This document shows, piece by piece, positions 44,213-53,522 of a stretch of 64,000 nt of DNA (positions within the stretch are counted from its first letter, which is position 1; each line of letters starts with the position of its first letter). Where the stretch lies: the NCBI RefSeq assembly GCF_900188245.1, contig NZ_FZOK01000002.1, positions 186,001-250,000 on the forward strand, given 5' to 3'. A program made the translations under genes and the position numbers. Below the pieces are notes generated by a model, which saw only the letters and a program-made list of their open reading frames with translations, did no database searches and had not been told where the DNA came from. Source of the DNA: Belliella buryatensis. GTDB taxonomy: Bacteria; Bacteroidota; Bacteroidia; Cytophagales; Cyclobacteriaceae.

Positions 44213-46975
44213 TTGCCAAAAGAAACTCACAGGACCTTACCCCACTATAGCGTGCAGATTTTCAAAAAAGCCCTTATCTTTTTACTAATAAGTACACTTG
44301 CCATAGCAGGATACTTCTTTTATAATAGTAGTTACTGGAAAGGGAGAATCAATGCGCTTGAGTTAGTCGCTGCTGATGCAGTTTTTGTGTTCGAGACTAA
44401 GGAACCTGTGATGGCTTGGAATCAATTGGTGACACAACCATTATGGGCGCGAATTTCTGAATTGCCCTCAGTAAAACATGCTGAATCACAGCTGTTAGGC
44501 TTAGATAGTCTAGTGGGTAGATCAGGCAATTTAGATCGCTCACTCAAAGGAAACCAGCTGGTAGTTTCCCTGCATAATGTAGGAAAGGAAGAGTTTGACT
44601 TTTTGTTTACACTTTCCTTCGCGGCCAATGCAGACCGCTCTTTTGTCCAGTCTCTAGAGGATAATCTTCCAGAATTGTCTCAAATCAATACGAGGAATTA
44701 CAGTCAAATACCTATTTACGAGTTTCAGAGTGTTAATCTTGAGCGTAATCTTAGTTATGCTAAGATTAACAATGTTTTGGTGGCAAGTTATTCATCGTTT
44801 TTGGTGGAGGAGGCAATCAGGCTACATCAAAACTCCAGTGTGCCAAATTTTAAGACGGCTCACCCTGAGTTATTGAAATCCTTAGAGTCTCCTACTGGCT
44901 TAGGGGTATTTAGATTGACAAGTGAAGGCTTGGCTAAGTTGCTATTAGGAATTAGCCGAAATGAGCAGCTTGGCTTGGTACAACAGTTTGCAGTCAATCA
45001 AATGTCAGGAAATTTTGAATTGAAGTTTGCAGAAGGAAAATTTCAGTTAGAAGGTGAGACGTTTTTTAAAAAAGATTCAAGACCTGATTTTTCTAAAGGA
45101 ATTGGAGACTTTAAAGTTTCGGCCAACCTTATTCCTAATAGAACGGCGGCTTTATTCCGTTATAATTTTAGAACACCTGCTCAGTTTGGGCAACTAAAGA
45201 ACTTAAATTTTCAGCCCAAAAGTACTTACAGAGGTGAAATTGAAAAGAAACTGATAGAAAAGGATTTTCTTAGAAAATTGACAGGCAATGCTTTTCTTAT
45301 CTTGATGGAGACGCCTGTCAATCAGCAACAAGATAAGGTGTTATTATTGAAGACCGCCCAGATTGAAGACCAACTGGAATTATTGAAATCCTTTGTGTTA
45401 GAGACTGAAAATGTGGGTTTAGATAATTTACCAACCGATTTATATCTTAATCAAGAGATTTTTGTGATCAGTACAGAAGAGTTTCCTGGGCACTTGATGG
45501 AGGGGAAATTTGTAGGCTTTGAGGATACTTACATCACGAGTTTGGGAGAATATTTGGTTTTTGCCAATAGCAGTAAATCGATGAAGGTGTTTTTGGATGA
45601 CTATAGGGCAGACAATACTTGGGGTAAAAACTTACAGCAAAAAAGGTTTGTTGGAAGTTTGGATACGGACTCTGGTTTCAGTTTTGTTTTGAATATACCA
45701 AGAGTTTGGAATGCACTCCTAGATGTGAGTTCGCCAAACTGGAAGGTGTTTTTTGAAAAATACGGGCCTCAGTTACGCACTTTTGACCTTCTCGGTCTCA
45801 GCGTCAAGGATACTGAAAGAGACTTGCGCGCAAAAATGGACTTATTATATGCTCTGGGTCCAATCAAAACTGTACAAGGAATTACTTTGACTGAGAATAG
45901 AAGTATCAATTTTAGCAATCGCTTAGTCTATGGTCCTAAGACTATAGAAAATTTTAATGATGGGAGTACTGATTTTGTGGTTCAAGATGAACTTCATCAG
46001 TTTCATTTGATTACTGGAGAGGGGGAGTTGGTTTTTACACTTCCTTTAGAGTCTCCTATTGTATCTGAAATTTACCAAATTGATTATTTCAAAAATGGTA
46101 AGCTTCAAATATTGTTTGCTACTGAAAATAGACTGTATTTGGTAGATCGATTAGGGAATATGATAGGAGGCTATCCATTGGAGGTACCAGGCAGGAAGCT
46201 TACACATTTAAATGTAGTTGATTATGACAATACTAGAGATTACAGATTTTTTATAGCAACTGATCAAGCTGAGCTTTTTCTTTTCAATAAATCAGGGGAT
46301 GCCTTGGAAGCTTGGGATCCAAAAGAAGTCAGTGCAAACTTGGCGGTGAAGCCAGCTCATAGGAGAATAGCAGGTGTAGGTGATCAAATGCTCGCGCTTA
46401 CTTTGAGAGGTGATTTATACTTTTTCAATAGAAGAGGAGAAGTGATGCTAGATTCACCCGTTAATCTAGGAGCAGCAGTCAATTCAGATTATATAGTATT
46501 GGAAAGAGGGAATGCTGTATCGAGTAGGATAGTGACAGTGACAGAGGATGGGGAAGTAGTAAGTGTCAATTTTCAGGGAGAAATAGCCTATAGAAATCAA
46601 TTGCCTAGACCAGATAGGGAGAGTAAGTTTTTCTTGGTCAGGGATCAGAAGGAGGATAATTATATTTTTGCGATACATGAATTCAATAAAGTGACTATCA
46701 TGGATGCAGCTTATAAGCCACTTTTCTCTCATAATCTTATTTCTGAGGAGATTGAGTTGCAGTTATTTTCTTTTGGCCTAGAAAGGCAGATTTTGGTACT
46801 TATTGACAAAACACAGGAGTTTACCTACCTTTTTGATCTTTCAGGACAAATGCTCAATACACTTCCTATTAGCTCTAAAATCCCAATCGATATTAGGTAC
46901 TCCAGTAGTCAAAATGAATATAGAATCTTTGCCTCATCGGGTAATTCTCTTGTAGAATACAGGTTGCCGCTTTAG
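44213..46975 (+). CDS. Large membrane-anchored protein of unknown function (DUF3352-like)
   Basis: A 920-residue protein with one N-terminal membrane helix (about residues 17-38, KKALIFLLISTLAIAGYFFY) and a long extracytoplasmic part. Residues 45-550 have the loose pattern of DUF3352-like proteins (ADAVFVFETKEPVMAWNQL; alternating strands and helices); residues about 590-915 look like propeller repeats (LITGEGELVFTLPLESPIV, LVDRLGNMIGGYPLE, LFNKSGDALEAW, FFNRRGEVMLDSPV). No ATG exists near the N-terminus: TTG at 44213 seems the start, with GTG at 44252 as an alternative. Function unknown; assignment of the family is tentative. Confidence 0.7.
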   Translation: MPKETHRTLPHYSVQIFKKALIFLLISTLAIAGYFFYNSSYWKGRINALELVAADAVFVFETKEPVMAWNQLVTQPLWARISELPSVKHAESQLLGLDSLVGRSGNLDRSLKGNQLVVSLHNVGKEEFDFLFTLSFAANADRSFVQSLEDNLPELSQINTRNYSQIPIYEFQSVNLERNLSYAKINNVLVASYSSFLVEEAIRLHQNSSVPNFKTAHPELLKSLESPTGLGVFRLTSEGLAKLLLGISRNEQLGLVQQFAVNQMSGNFELKFAEGKFQLEGETFFKKDSRPDFSKGIGDFKVSANLIPNRTAALFRYNFRTPAQFGQLKNLNFQPKSTYRGEIEKKLIEKDFLRKLTGNAFLILMETPVNQQQDKVLLLKTAQIEDQLELLKSFVLETENVGLDNLPTDLYLNQEIFVISTEEFPGHLMEGKFVGFEDTYITSLGEYLVFANSSKSMKVFLDDYRADNTWGKNLQQKRFVGSLDTDSGFSFVLNIPRVWNALLDVSSPNWKVFFEKYGPQLRTFDLLGLSVKDTERDLRAKMDLLYALGPIKTVQGITLTENRSINFSNRLVYGPKTIENFNDGSTDFVVQDELHQFHLITGEGELVFTLPLESPIVSEIYQIDYFKNGKLQILFATENRLYLVDRLGNMIGGYPLEVPGRKLTHLNVVDYDNTRDYRFFIATDQAELFLFNKSGDALEAWDPKEVSANLAVKPAHRRIAGVGDQMLALTLRGDLYFFNRRGEVMLDSPVNLGAAVNSDYIVLERGNAVSSRIVTVTEDGEVVSVNFQGEIAYRNQLPRPDRESKFFLVRDQKEDNYIFAIHEFNKVTIMDAAYKPLFSHNLISEEIELQLFSFGLERQILVLIDKTQEFTYLFDLSGQMLNTLPISSKIPIDIRYSSSQNEYRIFASSGNSLVEYRLPL

Positions 46976-46981
46976 AATTTC

Positions 46982-46989
46982 TATCTTTG
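46982..46989 (+). promoter_or_regulatory. Candidate -7 promoter box for the MscS-type gene
   Basis: TATCTTTG fits TAnnTTTG, 28 bp before the start of the channel gene. A TTG 15 bp upstream is closer than the usual -33 spacing. Confidence 0.4.
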
Positions 46990-47017
46990 CAGGCTGAAAT
47001 CAAATAATTCTATTCCA

Positions 47018-48682
47018 ATGAAATTTAGATTCCTGCTTTTATACGCATTTTTATTTGTTCATTCAGTATTCGCCCAAGTGATTTTGGATGAAAATCAGCT
47101 TCCCATTGATCCCGAGCAATACCATAGTCTGACTTCACCTTATTCCACTACCCTTACATTTTTTTATAATCTTAGAGAGGATAATTTTGAACCTGAAGAA
47201 GCTCTCAAAACCTTGCGACTCACTGATCAATCTGAGATAGAGGCTAGAAGATTAGTAGTCAAATTGAAGCAGGTATTTGACGGGAATGGCGTATATGTCA
47301 GGATCAACGAGATTCCTAATGACCCAAACTACATCGATACGCTTCATAATAATCAACCTAGATTTTTCTTTGACACCAAAAGGCTGCCTGGGGTTTATTT
47401 GGAAAAAGTAGGAGATGATTGGAAATTCAGTGCATTTACAGTTTCTCAAATCAATGAACTCCATCAAGATACTTATCCATATGGAACAGATAAGTTATTG
47501 AATGTATTGCCAAAACTGGGGAATGAAGTTTATCTAGGATTGCATTTTTGGCAATTGGCAGGTTTGTTTTTATTGATTTTGATATTATTCATTTCGCATA
47601 AAATCATTACAATTATTTTGGATAAAGGTCTTCTCTATGCCCTTGACCGATTTGGATATGGCTATATTGGAGAAAAGTACCTCCTTCCGGTAGCTAAAGT
47701 GATTAGTATTTTTGTGATAGTGCAGCTTTCTTCCCTATTTATTCGTGTTTTACAATTGCCAATTGAGGCTGTTTCTTGGATTCTGTTGTTATTGAATGCA
47801 GCTAAGCCTTTTATAGTGACTATTGTATTCTACAAGATTGTGGACATCGTAGCGATGTACTTTGCCAAACTTGCAGAGAAAACGGAATCGACTCTTGATG
47901 ATCAATTGGTGCCTTTACTGAGAAAAACGCTAAAAGCTTTTGTGGTAATTGTAGGTACTTTGTACATTCTTAAAGAAGGGCTTCAAGTTGATATCGTTCC
48001 ATTTCTGACGGGTCTATCAATTGGTGGTTTGGCTTTTGCCCTGGCCGCACAGGACACGATCAAAAACTTCTTTGGCTCCATTATGATATTTATAGATAAG
48101 CCTTTTCAAGTAGGGGATTGGATCACTTCAGGCGATGTAGATGGCACTGTGGAGGAGGTGGGTTTCCGATCCACGAGAGTCAGGACTTTTAGAAATTCCG
48201 TCATGTATATTCCCAATGGGAAAATTGCCGATGCTACTATTGATAATCATGGTTTGAGGCAGTATAGAAGGTTCTTTACTACCTTGACGATCACTTATGA
48301 CACACCCCCGCATTTGATTCAGGCTTTTGTAGATGGCTTGAGAAAGATAGTAGAGTCACACCCTGATACACGCAAAGATTATTATAATATCTATTTCAAT
48401 AACCTATCTGCCTACAGCCAAGATGTGATGTTTTATGTGTTTTTTGAGGTGCCAAATTGGACAGAGGAATTGAGGGCACGTCATGAAATCTTGATTTCAA
48501 TCATTACACTGGCAAATCAGTTGGGGGTTCGTTTTGCATTTCCTACACAGACTTTGCATATGGAGAGCTTCCCCGAAAAAAAGACTTTGGTTCCTGAATA
48601 TAATCCAGATGCAAAAGCTTACCAAGCTAAATTGCAGGATTTTGTATCTCGGGAACTGAAGAAGAAGCAGGATTTGAATTGA
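47018..48682 (+). CDS. MscS-family mechanosensitive ion channel
   Basis: A 554-residue membrane protein. It has a signal peptide ending VFAQ (residue 20), an extracytoplasmic domain (21-165) of unknown function, several membrane helices (about 175-360), the pore-lining helix SIGGLAFALAAQDTIKNFFG near 337, and the MscS beta domain PFQVGDWITSGDVDGTVEEV with the cytosolic cage to about 540. It should release solutes on hypo-osmotic shock. It converges on the SLC13 gene with a 1-bp gap. Confidence 0.92.
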   Translation: MKFRFLLLYAFLFVHSVFAQVILDENQLPIDPEQYHSLTSPYSTTLTFFYNLREDNFEPEEALKTLRLTDQSEIEARRLVVKLKQVFDGNGVYVRINEIPNDPNYIDTLHNNQPRFFFDTKRLPGVYLEKVGDDWKFSAFTVSQINELHQDTYPYGTDKLLNVLPKLGNEVYLGLHFWQLAGLFLLILILFISHKIITIILDKGLLYALDRFGYGYIGEKYLLPVAKVISIFVIVQLSSLFIRVLQLPIEAVSWILLLLNAAKPFIVTIVFYKIVDIVAMYFAKLAEKTESTLDDQLVPLLRKTLKAFVVIVGTLYILKEGLQVDIVPFLTGLSIGGLAFALAAQDTIKNFFGSIMIFIDKPFQVGDWITSGDVDGTVEEVGFRSTRVRTFRNSVMYIPNGKIADATIDNHGLRQYRRFFTTLTITYDTPPHLIQAFVDGLRKIVESHPDTRKDYYNIYFNNLSAYSQDVMFYVFFEVPNWTEELRARHEILISIITLANQLGVRFAFPTQTLHMESFPEKKTLVPEYNPDAKAYQAKLQDFVSRELKKKQDLN

Positions 48683-48683
48683 T

Positions 48684-50108
48684 TTAAGCTCCAAAAATCA
48701 AGGCATAAATCATCACAGCAACAAAGGCTAATATGGGACCTAAGACAATCATCAAAAGGCCACCACTTCTAAAACTTTTTTGTTCAATCATACCAGTGGA
48801 AAAGGAGATGGCATTGGATGGGGTAGAAACTGGCAGGAGCAATGCGCAGGAGCAACTCAAAGCTACAATTAAAGGCACTGCAAAACCCCAAATACCAGGA
48901 AGCGCAAGTCCTAAGGGGACTAGAATTGAGGAGGCGGCCGTATTGCTCATGATGTTGGATATCAGGACCGCAATAATCGCAAATACGACACCAACGCCAA
49001 AAAGGGGAATAGGAAGTAGTTCGATTTTTTCCATGATGATATCTGTCAATCCTACATCCACCATCGCAATACCAAGAGCTAAACCTCCAGCTACCAACAT
49101 CAGTGTGTCCCAAGGTAATCTTCTGACATCTTCGGCTTTGATTACCTGAAATAGAGTAAGCAAAACTATAGGGATAGCAGAAGTCGCTGCTATGGGGATG
49201 TGATGAATGGGTTCAGTAAGCCAAGCAGAGATGGTAATAATTAAAGTGAAAATCACTGCATTTTTCTCAAATTTTATTGATGGTGAAGGTTCTTGGCTAA
49301 GCTTATCAAAGTCTAAAGTCAAGGTTTTTAATTTCAATTTTCGGATCAAAAATTTCCAAAAAATATAAGTGGCCAATAAGGCAGTAGGCAAACCAAATAT
49401 CATCCATTCTATAAAGGTGATATTGATTCCTTTCTCTTGTAAAGCACCTACAGCGATGGCGTTTGGAGTACTGCCGATAATGGTCCCCATTCCGCCCAAT
49501 GTTGCGGCAGCAGGAATTCCAATTAAAAGTGCTTTGGTATAAGCAGAATTTTTACCCATCATGTGAGCCAAAGGAAGCACGGAGGAAATCATCATTGCTG
49601 TGGTGGCTGTATTTGACATGACCATACTTCCAATAGCTGTTGTAAGCATCAGTCCCATGAGTAACCTTTCTGGTTGTGTGCCAAATTTTTTCAGCGTATA
49701 TCTGAATAGAGCCTTGTCAAGTCCGACTTGAGACATGGCTTCTGCAAGGAAAAATCCTCCCAAGAGTAGCCATATTACATTGCTAGTCCAGGTGCCTAGG
49801 TACATTTCTACTGGAGTTTTGTGTTCCTCTAAGATGAAGTCAGTACCAAATCCTAATAGTAATCCTGCTATAATAAAAATCCCTACGGCAAATGGTGGTA
49901 TGGCTTCAGTCACCCAAAGGCCAATGGCTAAAACAGAAAGAAAAAAGACATAATTGACATCATCCTGATACCCAAGCTCTCTAAAAAAATATCCAATAAG
50001 CATTGCCAAAAGGAAATTACCTGCGAAAGTAGATGTGTTAAAAATCCAACCAAGTCTTAGTTTTCTGTATAGCCGGATGGCAGCTTGTCTTGAGTCATTA
50101 TAAGCCAT
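48684..50108 (-). CDS. SLC13/DASS-family sodium-coupled anion transporter
   Basis: A 474-residue membrane protein with about 11 helices. Both SNT motifs of the family are present (MVMSNTATTAMM near residue 160 and NIMSNTAASSILVPL near 390), and they bind sodium and the carboxylate substrate in characterised members. Likely substrates are dicarboxylates or sulfate; the sequence does not decide. An N-terminal cytosolic stretch of about 25 residues precedes the first helix. Confidence 0.9.
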   Translation of the reverse strand: MAYNDSRQAAIRLYRKLRLGWIFNTSTFAGNFLLAMLIGYFFRELGYQDDVNYVFFLSVLAIGLWVTEAIPPFAVGIFIIAGLLLGFGTDFILEEHKTPVEMYLGTWTSNVIWLLLGGFFLAEAMSQVGLDKALFRYTLKKFGTQPERLLMGLMLTTAIGSMVMSNTATTAMMISSVLPLAHMMGKNSAYTKALLIGIPAAATLGGMGTIIGSTPNAIAVGALQEKGINITFIEWMIFGLPTALLATYIFWKFLIRKLKLKTLTLDFDKLSQEPSPSIKFEKNAVIFTLIITISAWLTEPIHHIPIAATSAIPIVLLTLFQVIKAEDVRRLPWDTLMLVAGGLALGIAMVDVGLTDIIMEKIELLPIPLFGVGVVFAIIAVLISNIMSNTAASSILVPLGLALPGIWGFAVPLIVALSCSCALLLPVSTPSNAISFSTGMIEQKSFRSGGLLMIVLGPILAFVAVMIYALIFGA

Positions 50109-50157
50109 TCAAGTTTTATTAGATTTAAAGATAGTTGATGTTTGATAGAACCTAGGT

Positions 50158-51237
50158 TCAGTTTGGGAAATGAATAGTAAACTTGGTACCTTGACCTACC
50201 TTGCTTTCTACATCTATATTTCCGTTCATTCTTGTGATTTGGTGATAGATTAAATAGAGTCCAATGCCTTTGCTGTCTTCTAGGTTATGAAATTTTTGAT
50301 TAAGTCCAAAAATTTTACCTTTTACTTTTTCCATATCAAAGCCCATCCCATTGTCTTCTACTGTAAGCTGTGTTCCATTCTTTAATTCTTCGGACACAAT
50401 ACGAATGATAGGTGATCGGCCAGGCTGTGCATATTTAATAGAATTGGTAATTAAATTGAGAAATATACTTTCCAAAAAATCCTTTTTGTAATAGACAGTA
50501 TTGACCTTGGAGAAGTCTACCTTGATATTTGTATTTGATGTTTTGATCAAAGAATTAATGGAAGATATCACCGAATTCAGGACATCTGTAAAATTAAGTT
50601 GCTCGGGAATACTATCCGAATTTTTCTGAGAACTAAAAAGATCAACATAATTATCAAGTGTTTTTTTGAGGTTTTCGCTCGAGATCCTCAGGAGTTCAAG
50701 AAGGTTTAAAGTTTCCTCATCATTGATTTTTGACAGGTCAATTAACCTGTAAATCGAAATTAGATTATTGACAGGAGATCTTAAATCATGTGTGGTGCGG
50801 TAGGTGAGGTTTTCTAGATCTTTATTGATTGTTGTCAAGTTTGCGATTAAAAGCTTCCTTTCGTTTTCAAGTTTTTTCTTGTATGTAATATCCTTGGCAA
50901 TGGCAAAGATTAGTTCTTCATTTTCCATAAACATGGAAGTCCAAGATAGCCACACTACCTTCCCGTCCTTTGTCAGATACCGGTTTTCAAAATTAAGCAA
51001 GGGATTGCTTTTCGTAAGTTCTTTTCTTGCTTTTGCTGTCAAAGCTTGGTCCTCTGGATGAACAAACTCATTAATTGGAGTATTGTAAAGTTTTTTTTCA
51101 TCATAACCTAAGAGGGTGCTTACAGCAGGATTTATTCTTTTGAAATATCCATCGTAACCAGCTATGCAGAAAAGGTCAGGTGTAATATCAAAAAATAACT
51201 CTAACTTTTTTAAAACTTCTGTATTCAGTGTTTTCAT
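50158..51237 (-). CDS. PAS-domain sensor histidine kinase
   Basis: A soluble 359-residue kinase. A PAS domain (residues about 8-120: LFFDITPDLFCIAGYDGYFK, AVSTLLGYDEKKLYNTPINE) is followed by a short coiled coil, the phosphoacceptor histidine in TTHDLRSPVNNL near 150, and the catalytic domain with N box FLNLITNSIKYA, VEDNGMGFDMEKV and GIGLYLIYHQI. It has no membrane segment, so it senses an internal signal. No response regulator is adjacent, so its partner is unknown. Confidence 0.92.
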   Translation of the reverse strand: MKTLNTEVLKKLELFFDITPDLFCIAGYDGYFKRINPAVSTLLGYDEKKLYNTPINEFVHPEDQALTAKARKELTKSNPLLNFENRYLTKDGKVVWLSWTSMFMENEELIFAIAKDITYKKKLENERKLLIANLTTINKDLENLTYRTTHDLRSPVNNLISIYRLIDLSKINDEETLNLLELLRISSENLKKTLDNYVDLFSSQKNSDSIPEQLNFTDVLNSVISSINSLIKTSNTNIKVDFSKVNTVYYKKDFLESIFLNLITNSIKYAQPGRSPIIRIVSEELKNGTQLTVEDNGMGFDMEKVKGKIFGLNQKFHNLEDSKGIGLYLIYHQITRMNGNIDVESKVGQGTKFTIHFPN

Positions 51238-51318
51238 AGGTGGGATAATTCAATGTTTTAATCTTACAGGACGATCAAGTAAACATATGATTTTGTCATT
51301 TTATAAAGTTACCCTCTG

Positions 51319-51867
51319 TCAAAATAATTTTAAAAAAGCCTCAAAATCTTTATTTAGAATTCCCCACTTGAATTCATGGTTTGGGGTCATATATGGATAG
51401 CCTTTGAAGGTATTGACTTTGACTATGGGTTTTTTAGCTATTTGGGCTCCTGATATCCAGCCGTAGAAACCTATTTCCTTTCGAGTTTGATCGATCCATC
51501 CGACTACGATGTAATCTTTCTTTGAAGGCACTTGTTCTTGAGGATAGCCATAGGCCCAGCGATCATTGGGGGCGTTTCTTGTGCTTTTCAGAGCAATCTT
51601 GACATCGATTACTTTGCCTGAAATCAAGAAGTCATAATCATCAGTATTTCTTTCTAGGAATGAGCGTTCATCTTTTTGATATTTTACCCCGCGCTGATCT
51701 AGCCAGTGGGCAAAAGCCAATTCTCCTAGACATCCCCACAGTGCTTTTTCTACACGCTTTCCTATATGCAAACTGAACCTAGAGTACAGTCCATTTTTGA
51801 CCATTTCATTGGCCAATTCTAAAGCTATTGTTTTGCCTTTGTCATAGTTAAAATCTTGTACTATCAT
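51319..51867 (-). CDS. Putative PD-(D/E)XK restriction endonuclease
   Basis: A 182-residue protein directly downstream of a DNA methyltransferase gene (47 bp gap). It contains a conserved-looking nuclease pattern: Glu49 in the helix GCLGELAFAHWL, Asp79 in DDYDFLISGKVI, and Asp88-Val-Lys90, which together fit E...D-x8-D-x-K of the PD-(D/E)XK fold. The rest is beta-rich (YIVVGWIDQTRKEIGFYGWI). I infer it is the restriction partner of the methyltransferase. No family name is recognised with certainty. Confidence 0.65.
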   Translation of the reverse strand: MIVQDFNYDKGKTIALELANEMVKNGLYSRFSLHIGKRVEKALWGCLGELAFAHWLDQRGVKYQKDERSFLERNTDDYDFLISGKVIDVKIALKSTRNAPNDRWAYGYPQEQVPSKKDYIVVGWIDQTRKEIGFYGWISGAQIAKKPIVKVNTFKGYPYMTPNHEFKWGILNKDFEAFLKLF

Positions 51868-51914
51868 ATCTAAAAAAGTTTATGTTGTTGATAAATAGAA
51901 ATGATTCTCCGCAC

Positions 51915-53339
51915 TTACTTTAATTCGTAATAAAGTAAGCCAGCGTCATTTACCCTCCCTTCAAATATTTGGCTCACTAATGCCACCCTTTTGTAGGTGA
52001 TTTCAGATATTTTTCTAAAACCTGCTGAGTAAGCAGGGCTATTTTTTTTGATCTCTTCAGGCAGTTGTACACAGATGTAATTTCTGTTGCCTCTATCTTT
52101 TTCATTCATTTCCAAAACCGCCTGTGCTGTGGCTCCTGAGCCAGCAAAAAAGTCCATGAAAACACCATTTGGATCATCTGAAAATCCAAATAGGTATTTG
52201 ATTAAACTCGGTGGCTTGGGGAAATCAAATACCTTAGCTCCCAATAATTTTTCTAGAGCCTTACTTGCTGATTCGTTGGTTTCAACAGCAACTTTTCCAT
52301 TAATTAGGTTTGGTGGCACTTCCTCATCATAAGCTATTTTTTCATAAGATGGGCTTAGTTTAATGGTTGGGATTTGTATCAAGGTTCCATTTTGGATTTC
52401 AGTATCTAGCTTGGGCTGTGTCCATTTGAATTTTCCTCTCAGTATGACCTCTTTGACAAAAACGCCATCGCGTACTTCGGTATCTTCAAGTAGTTCAAGC
52501 GTGTATTTATCTGTCTTATACATTCCCTTTGGAATGACCCTATTTGAAATTTTAGTTCTTACCAGATTTTTGGGAAAAATCAAGGTGTTGATTGCATTGC
52601 TTTGGTTGAGAAGTCCATTGCTACTAGGACTGGTTTTTTTGATTCCCTTGAATTTTACCTTGTCTTTTACTTTCTGATAGCACAGTACATATTCGAGTAT
52701 TTTTTTGCTTTTCCGAGACAAATTGGCGGGCGTTTCTGTTTTCGCCCATGAGAAGATTTCGATGAAATTTTCTTCTCCAAAGATTTCATCTAGGAGGACT
52801 TTGAGGTTAGCTAGTTCATTTTCATCAATGCTGACAAAAATCACCCCGTCATCTCGGAGAAGTTCTCTACTCAAAATCAATCTGGGGTAGATCATTGATA
52901 GCCAATTGCCATGTAAAGTATCGAATGGGTTGTTGACCTTTTGGTTTTTTTGAGCAGCAAACTTATCCGCATAGACAAAACTCTCTGATCCAGTATTATA
53001 AGGAGGGTCAATATAGATGGCTTTTATGCTTTTGGAATAATTTTCTAGAAGCAATTTAAGGGCGTCTAAGTTATCTCCTTCAATGAAAATATTCTTGGAT
53101 ATGTCAGCATCAATTGATTTTTTAGTATTCAAAAGAAATTTAAATTCAGATCGGGTGTATGCCTGTTTTTTGGAGTTTTCTTTTCCCGTCCAATGTAATC
53201 CTGATTTTTCTTGGTTTTTGGTCTCTAAAATCTGATTTAACTTTTTTAGATCTATTTCATTATTTAAAAATACCTCAGGATGATATTTTCTAATGATTTC
53301 CAAAAGGCTTTCCATGTTTTCAAAAGTATACTGGATCAT
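51915..53339 (-). CDS. Beta-class site-specific DNA methyltransferase (type III Mod-like)
   Basis: A 474-residue amino-methyltransferase. Motif IV DPPYNTGS is at residues 111-118 and the AdoMet site FMDFFAGSGATAQAV near 393, so the order is that of beta-class enzymes such as type III Mod subunits. The central region (about 215-360) is the target-recognition part. It is shorter than most Mod proteins (about 600 or more residues) and no Res helicase gene is present; instead a small putative nuclease follows. The start may be ATG at 53339 or 53315 (MESLLEII). Confidence 0.9.
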   Translation of the reverse strand: MIQYTFENMESLLEIIRKYHPEVFLNNEIDLKKLNQILETKNQEKSGLHWTGKENSKKQAYTRSEFKFLLNTKKSIDADISKNIFIEGDNLDALKLLLENYSKSIKAIYIDPPYNTGSESFVYADKFAAQKNQKVNNPFDTLHGNWLSMIYPRLILSRELLRDDGVIFVSIDENELANLKVLLDEIFGEENFIEIFSWAKTETPANLSRKSKKILEYVLCYQKVKDKVKFKGIKKTSPSSNGLLNQSNAINTLIFPKNLVRTKISNRVIPKGMYKTDKYTLELLEDTEVRDGVFVKEVILRGKFKWTQPKLDTEIQNGTLIQIPTIKLSPSYEKIAYDEEVPPNLINGKVAVETNESASKALEKLLGAKVFDFPKPPSLIKYLFGFSDDPNGVFMDFFAGSGATAQAVLEMNEKDRGNRNYICVQLPEEIKKNSPAYSAGFRKISEITYKRVALVSQIFEGRVNDAGLLYYELK

Positions 53340-53522
53340 TTTGATGCTTAAGTTTTTTTAGAAATGAGCAATTTGAAAATGTAGTTTAAAATTGCGGGAA
53401 ATGAAATAATATGTTTTTTTAAGTAGGAATCAATTAAGATGATATCTAGGTATTTTTTAGCTAAAGTCTGAATCCCAAAAGCAACTAAATAATATGCGTA
53501 AAGGAACAAGGCTTTAGCTAAT

